Source of the DNA: Gemmatimonadota bacterium
Lineage (GTDB): Bacteria > Latescibacterota > UBA2968 > UBA8231
NCBI GenBank assembly: GCA_028875335.1
Contig: JAPPEF010000204.1
Span: forward strand, 1 to 33,009
Length of the DNA stretch: 33,009 bases
Reading direction: 5' to 3'
Made by a program: the position numbers and the translations under genes. Shown here one piece after another: positions 29,177-33,009 of the stretch (within the stretch, counting starts at the first letter, position 1; each line of letters opens with the position of its first letter). The notes under the pieces were generated by a model, which saw nothing but the letters and a program-made list of their open reading frames with translations, was not told the origin of the DNA and made no database searches.

Positions 29177-30349
29177 AAGGACTGGCAACTCAGCGCTTGC
29201 GGGTTTGGATAGCACCTCGTAGCCGCGATCAGTGACGAGCACGTCTTCTTCGAGCATACAGAAAGCGTCAGCGGTGAAGAGTCCGGGTTCGATGGTGAAG
29301 ACCATCCCCTCTGCTAAAATCACCTCGTTTTCAAAGGCGATAAAAGGCGGTTCGATAATCTCCAGCCCCATCGCATGGCCGATGCCCTTGACCTTTGCGG
29401 CATAGTCGGCATGGCCCGAGGCGCTCATCGTCGCCTTCGCGGCGTGGACCAGATCGGCGATGGGGACACCGGGCCGGGTGGCCTCTATCGCCGCCTGCAA
29501 ACAATCGTAGACGACGCGATAGGCGTCTTGGTGTGCAGCACTAGCCCGCCCCAGCGCAAACATCCGCGTATAGTCTGACCAGTAGCCCCGATAGACGCCG
29601 CCGGCGTCTTGGGTGATCATTTCGCCCGTGGTCAGCACGCGATCAATAGGTCGTCGCAGGGTGCTATTGGCGACCCGGATGTCGTCGGGTATATATGGAG
29701 CGAGGGTGATCGATCCCGGCATTTCGGCACCACGCCTGAGGTGTTCGACCGCGAGCAGGCGACAGAGCTCCCGCTCGCTCATCCCCGGTTTGACCTCCTC
29801 GAAGAGGACCTGATACGCTGCATCAGTGATGGCCACTGCCTCGCGGATGCGCTCCACTTCGGCGCTCGATTTCCGGGCGCGCAACTTCCAACATAGGGCG
29901 GACGCATCGACAAAATCAACATGGGGCAGGTTCTGCTGCAACTGGTCGAAATCTTCGCAAGGCATCCTGAGCGCGACTATCCCGCCGAGTTCGGTGCCAA
30001 TGCGGCCTTCTTCCAGCCCGAGTTCGCGCACGGCGTCGGTAATGGCATCGACACCTTGGAGAATATGTTCTAATGGGAAGGTGCGGATGCTTGTCATCCA
30101 GGAATCTTCCTCGCACATACAGGCTTCTTGCGGGGGCACAATAAGCAGTGGTTCGCCCTCCAGCGGCAGCAGGGCAAACATGGCCGTGTACTGGTGCATC
30201 CAGCGGTGGGTCACATGGCCCGTAAAGTAGCGGTGATTGGCCTCGGTGGTGACCAGCACAGCGTCGATACCGCGCTCCGCCATTAACACCCTGAGCTTGC
30301 TCAGCCGCTGTTGGTATTCTTTGGGGCTGAAATCGGCATGATCATTCAC
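29174..30349 (-). CDS. M24-family metallopeptidase (Xaa-Pro aminopeptidase/creatinase-like)
   Basis: A 391-residue pita-bread-fold metalloenzyme. The N-terminal creatinase-type domain (about 1-150) is followed by the catalytic domain. The five metal ligands can be placed: two Asp in QDAGGVYRGYWSDYTR, His in GIGHAMGLE, Glu in FTIEPGLF, and Glu in MLEEDVLVTD. It would remove N-terminal residues next to proline or hydrolyse a small amide such as creatine; members are hard to separate without an alignment. The start is GTG (30347-30349), and GAGGAG (30361-30366, complement) is 11 bases upstream. It follows hepT on the same strand after 40 bases. No signal peptide is seen, so it is probably cytoplasmic. 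Confidence 0.9.
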   Translation of the reverse strand: MNDHADFSPKEYQQRLSKLRVLMAERGIDAVLVTTEANHRYFTGHVTHRWMHQYTAMFALLPLEGEPLLIVPPQEACMCEEDSWMTSIRTFPLEHILQGVDAITDAVRELGLEEGRIGTELGGIVALRMPCEDFDQLQQNLPHVDFVDASALCWKLRARKSSAEVERIREAVAITDAAYQVLFEEVKPGMSERELCRLLAVEHLRRGAEMPGSITLAPYIPDDIRVANSTLRRPIDRVLTTGEMITQDAGGVYRGYWSDYTRMFALGRASAAHQDAYRVVYDCLQAAIEATRPGVPIADLVHAAKATMSASGHADYAAKVKGIGHAMGLEIIEPPFIAFENEVILAEGMVFTIEPGLFTADAFCMLEEDVLVTDRGYEVLSKPASAELPVL

Positions 30350-30389
30350 TGATGATTCTACTCCTCGATTGAGGAAAATGGATTTGGGG

Positions 30390-30878
30390 CTAACTACAGC
30401 CGGCGTGCAAACTCTTCAACACGTCTTTGAACGCTTCCATTTCGCCGTGGAATCTTTCCCAGACATCCTCCATCTCCGTGGCCAATCCGCGGCATAGCTC
30501 CCAGCGCAATTGGGTGCCGTATATATTCCTGAAGAGATGGCGGAAGCGCAGATAGGGTCGCAGTGCGTCTGCGAGGTCTGAGCCAAGGACGGCGGGGCGT
30601 ACCGATTCGATTTCGCTCGTCATCCGGCCCAAGAGTTGCACATGCCAATCGGCACCGACTGGTATCTCGCCATCGAGTTCACTGGCGATGTGCTCTAGGA
30701 GTTGTTCTATGCCGGTGTAGAAGTCGTATAGGATGCTGCCAATGCCGCGCAGTTCCAGCGTGGTAGGCGATCCGTCGAGTTTTTCCAAGGTCTCCCGACC
30801 TTCCGCTACCACAGCGGCGATCTGCGCTAGCGTGCGGTCAATGTCCGCCCGCAGCAGCAGGAATTTCTGTGCGCTCAT
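30390..30878 (-). CDS. HepT-like ribonuclease toxin
   Basis: A 162-residue helical protein of the HepT-like (HEPN) class, which cleaves RNA as a toxin or, in other contexts, acts in abortive defence. The active-site region reads RHLFRNIYG (113-121): arginine, four residues, then Asn and Tyr where the classic HepT motif is Rx4HxY, so the expected His is Asn here while a His occurs at 114. Some HepT-like subfamilies may carry this form; whether the protein is active is open. I start at MSAQKFLLL rather than the longer frame; it still overlaps the mntA gene by 41 bases. Toxin after antitoxin with long overlap is the normal layout. Confidence 0.8.
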   Translation of the reverse strand: MSAQKFLLLRADIDRTLAQIAAVVAEGRETLEKLDGSPTTLELRGIGSILYDFYTGIEQLLEHIASELDGEIPVGADWHVQLLGRMTSEIESVRPAVLGSDLADALRPYLRFRHLFRNIYGTQLRWELCRGLATEMEDVWERFHGEMEAFKDVLKSLHAGCS

Positions 30879-31230
30879 GCAGCAGCACTCCCTCGTTGGC
30901 AACGCATTCGAGCAGGGCTGGCGTCGCCGACTCAAGTAGAATCAAGTCGACCTCGCGGCCCGCCCGCTCGGCGACGTCTGCTAGCACCGCAAAGTAGTGT
31001 TCTGGTGCTATACCTGCGACGACCAAGTCGATATCGGAACGCGGGTGGAAGCCGCTACCTCTGGCCAGTGAGCCGATCAGATACACGCGCTCGGCCCCGT
31101 ATTCCTCGACTAGAGCTTTGGCGCAGACCTGCGCCTGCTCTCGCGCTTGTTGTGCGGCTTGGTCGAGGGCTTCCCGCTCTTGGCGCAGGCGCTTTTGCCA
31201 AGCCGCGATGTACGACCTGTAGGAGTCCAT
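30838..31230 (-). CDS. MntA-like minimal nucleotidyltransferase antitoxin
   Basis: A 130-residue nucleotidyltransferase. The catalytic signature is YLIGSLARGSGFHPRSDIDL (GS at residues 53-54 and D-x-D after 11 residues, one more than the standard ten), and the third carboxylate is in EVDLILLE. Relatives (MntA) inactivate HepT by adding AMP to its active-site tyrosine. An N-terminal helix rich in Gln, Arg and Ala precedes the fold. No Shine-Dalgarno site is visible; a TATACT box on this strand lies so near the ATG that the message may be nearly leaderless. Its 3' end overlaps hepT by 41 bases. The pairing supports both calls. Confidence 0.85.
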   Translation of the reverse strand: MDSYRSYIAAWQKRLRQEREALDQAAQQAREQAQVCAKALVEEYGAERVYLIGSLARGSGFHPRSDIDLVVAGIAPEHYFAVLADVAERAGREVDLILLESATPALLECVANEGVLLHERTEIPAAAGGH

Positions 31231-31276
31231 AAGATGGAAGTATAACGGAAGAGATAACTAGAAGCCACCGCACACA

Positions 31277-31299
31277 CGGCGACGAGGTGGCATTGCCCT
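31277..31299 (+). pseudogene. Relic of a sulfatase 3' end
   Basis: This stretch matches the last bases of the sulfatase gene (29102-29124) at 22 of 23 positions, including the GDEVALP codons with one silent change, but has no gene upstream of it. It ends against the stop codon of the convergent Gfo/Idh/MocA gene. It is probably what remains of a second sulfatase copy, or of a duplication made when the M24-HepT-MntA block arrived. Confidence 0.55.
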
Positions 31300-32380
31300 A
31301 AGAAGATCGAGGGAAAAGCTCTCCTTCCAGCGCCTCTGCGTAAGTTTGCGAACGTCCGGAATGGTCGCCGCCGAGCCAGCGATAGGCCCTAGGGTAGAGC
31401 GCGAGCGAGCGGTCGGCGAGCGGTAGGTCGAGTGGCACATTGCCCCACAGCGCCGAGTACTTGGCGGCTATGGCCGCTTCGAGCGATTGGCGCAGGTCGT
31501 GGCCGGAGATGTACAGCTCGCCGCCGTTTTCTAATACATCTAAAAACGACAGCACCGAAGTGCCCATGTAGGAGAAGCGGGGGTATTCGAGTGGGGTATA
31601 GGGGCGGTCGATTTTTATGCGGGCACCCTGTGCGTCGCAGCCTTGGAAAATTTCGGGCGATCCCCAATCCCAGCGCACGAGCGCGTCGTCAGTCCACACG
31701 TCCACGCCGCGGCTGGGCGTTGGTTGGCCAAAGACCGGGCAGACGAGGCCGTTGCTGAGCAAGAATTGCCCATTGATGATCAACCCCTCGTCGTCGTCGC
31801 GCGCGAGGGCCTCGGGCGGCGAGCCCCAGGCGATGACTTGGGTAATCTCGGCTTGGGTGAAGAGCCGCAGCACGGCAATGTGCTGGCAACCCCCGCCGGA
31901 AATCTCACCTCCCCAGCCGTGGACGCTGGCCCCGCGCAAGGGGCCGTACTCGCCAGCGCGCAGCCAGCCGGCCGCTTCTTGCACCTCGCTCATGGCCCGT
32001 TGCAGATTGCCGCCGGCAAAAACCACGCCGCGCGCTTCGCATTCCTCGACCATGGCATCGACATCCGACAGGCGGGCCTCAATGGGTTTGTCGGTGGAGA
32101 CACCCTTGACGCCAGCTTGAGCCGCGGCGATGACGGCCTCCTTGATGAACTTACCGGGCAGCACGACTACGGCAATGTCGGGGACGACGTGCCGGAAGAG
32201 GTCTTGCGCGTCTTGGTAGAGTGCGCGGATGCCGAAGCGCTCGCCGACGGCTTGGCGGCGCTCGGGGTTGTATTCGGCGATGGCGACTAGCTCGGTGTTG
32301 GGCAGGGTTTGATAGACTTCGGCGTAGTGCTGGCCGAGGCGGCCGCAGCCGATGATGGCGACCGTGTATTTTTTGTCCAT
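31298..32380 (-). CDS. Gfo/Idh/MocA-family oxidoreductase
   Basis: A 360-residue NAD(P)-dependent sugar or cyclitol dehydrogenase. The Rossmann loop is GCGRLG (11-16) and a DKPIEA motif at about 97-102 carries the conserved lysine of the EKP signature. GGEISGGGCQHIAVLRLF provides the typical GG...H substrate-side histidine. Length is normal. AAGGAG lies 8 bases before the start and overlaps the end region of the LamG gene, 12 bases away, so the two are probably translationally coupled. The likely role is oxidation of a sugar released by the neighbouring hydrolytic or sulfatase enzymes; that is inference. The product is cytoplasmic. Confidence 0.93.
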   Translation of the reverse strand: MDKKYTVAIIGCGRLGQHYAEVYQTLPNTELVAIAEYNPERRQAVGERFGIRALYQDAQDLFRHVVPDIAVVVLPGKFIKEAVIAAAQAGVKGVSTDKPIEARLSDVDAMVEECEARGVVFAGGNLQRAMSEVQEAAGWLRAGEYGPLRGASVHGWGGEISGGGCQHIAVLRLFTQAEITQVIAWGSPPEALARDDDEGLIINGQFLLSNGLVCPVFGQPTPSRGVDVWTDDALVRWDWGSPEIFQGCDAQGARIKIDRPYTPLEYPRFSYMGTSVLSFLDVLENGGELYISGHDLRQSLEAAIAAKYSALWGNVPLDLPLADRSLALYPRAYRWLGGDHSGRSQTYAEALEGELFPRSS

Positions 32381-32392
32381 GAAGGAACTCCT

Positions 32393-33009
32393 TTAGGTTG
32401 GTGTACCTGAGCGGTAGGTTGCTGCGATCCAAGCGGCGCTTTGGGCGACGGGGGCTAGATACACTTCGGCGATGGTGCCTTGGAAGCTGGCGCTGCCTCC
32501 GGCGATATGGCCGATGGTTACGGGAATGGATGTCTGTTGCAAGGGACGGCCACAAGCGGAACGCGAGGCCGCGAGCACGCCGTTGATGTAGAGTTGGATG
32601 CACGCGCCATCGTACACTCCGGCGAGGTGATGGACGCCGGGCGCGAGGGTTTGGTGAGTGGCAATGCTGACTGCGCCGCCGGTGGTGTTGACGATAAAGC
32701 TGGGGCCGGGCACGGCCGCGCAGAGTCCGCCGTTGTGGCCCACGTCGCCGTAGCGCAGGGAGAACGCGCCGTCTGTCCCGAGGGTGTCGTAGCGTTGTAC
32801 GCGGCCGTGGGCGTGGCTGCCGTCGCGGTCGCCGCGCCAGGGAGCAGTGTAGAAATAGCGGCCGTCGAATGCGCCAGCGTTGTACGCGGTGGTGTGTAGG
32901 CCGTCGGTATAGCTGGCGTCGTGCGTGTCCCAAGCGGCTGGGTCGTCAAACGGTGCGGCCGTGTCGTAGCGCAGCCAAGAGCCGTGGAAGACGCTCTCGC
33001 CGGGTGCGG
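32393..33009 (-). CDS. LamG-domain protein with preceding beta-propeller-like segment (5' end outside the window)
   Basis: The frame is open from the window edge to the TAA at 32393-32395, about 205 residues, so the N-terminus is missing. The visible N-terminal part contains GAFDGRYFYTAPW and GRVQRYDT, a pattern I remember from propeller-type repeats (DGRYxYF...RYDT). It is followed by a concanavalin A-like LamG domain: GVHHLAGVYDGACIQLYING, then IPVTIGHIAGGSASFQGTIA. LamG domains bind glycans, usually outside the cell, so a signal peptide is expected upstream of the window. It is the first visible gene of a unit with the Gfo/Idh/MocA oxidoreductase 12 bases downstream. Confidence 0.8.
   Translation of the reverse strand, partial: APGESVFHGSWLRYDTAAPFDDPAAWDTHDASYTDGLHTTAYNAGAFDGRYFYTAPWRGDRDGSHAHGRVQRYDTLGTDGAFSLRYGDVGHNGGLCAAVPGPSFIVNTTGGAVSIATHQTLAPGVHHLAGVYDGACIQLYINGVLAASRSACGRPLQQTSIPVTIGHIAGGSASFQGTIAEVYLAPVAQSAAWIAATYRSGTPT

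Overview
The window looks like a GC-rich environmental bacterium, probably of the Fibrobacterota-Chlorobiota-Bacteroidota (FCB) side of the tree, for example a Latescibacterota- or Poribacteria-like lineage. This is inference. It rests on two secreted proteins that end in Por-secretion/FlgD-type C-terminal domains (YPNPFN and LTPNGDGVND motifs), and on the co-occurrence of sulfatases, phytanoyl-CoA dioxygenase-like enzymes, Gfo/Idh/MocA and LamG proteins. No rRNA, tRNA, integrase or CRISPR array was seen. No gene-free stretch exceeds about 190 bases.

Layout. 1-13340 is metabolic and secretory sequence: the 3' part of a sulfatase; a secreted 14-blade WD40 protein; a probable operon on the minus strand of phytanoyl-CoA dioxygenase-like enzyme, M14-type carboxypeptidase and MFS transporter; a divergently transcribed secreted discoidin-like protein; a secreted double-Cache protein; and a P-loop kinase followed by a propeller glycosidase-like protein.

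13341-25757 is a defence island read entirely on the plus strand. It opens with a scar made of zeta-toxin and yhcG-like fragments, then vapBC, then one tightly packed operon: hsdM - yhcG-like nuclease (DUF1016) - zeta-like kinase - 75-residue partner - hsdS - a 43-residue small ORF - Shedu-type nuclease (DUF4263) - AlbA_2/ATPase-like protein - hsdR. Five of the eight junctions inside it are ATGA- or TGATG-type or short coding overlaps, and none of the gaps exceeds 13 bases. The genes are therefore probably translated as a coupled set in which a type I restriction-modification system carries three or four further defence or toxin modules between its own subunits. The stretch from about 17950 to 21030 (hsdS to Shedu) is visibly poorer in GC than the flanking hsdM and hsdR.

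25758-33009 returns to metabolism: a second dioxygenase, a D-2-hydroxyacid dehydrogenase and a complete sulfatase, then an M24 aminopeptidase and a HepT/MntA toxin-antitoxin pair on the minus strand, then a Gfo/Idh/MocA oxidoreductase behind a secreted LamG protein that runs off the end of the window. A 23-base near-copy of the sulfatase's 3' end lies next to the oxidoreductase stop codon, which suggests a rearrangement around the M24-HepT-MntA block.

All functions are read from motifs and remembered family features. No database search was possible.
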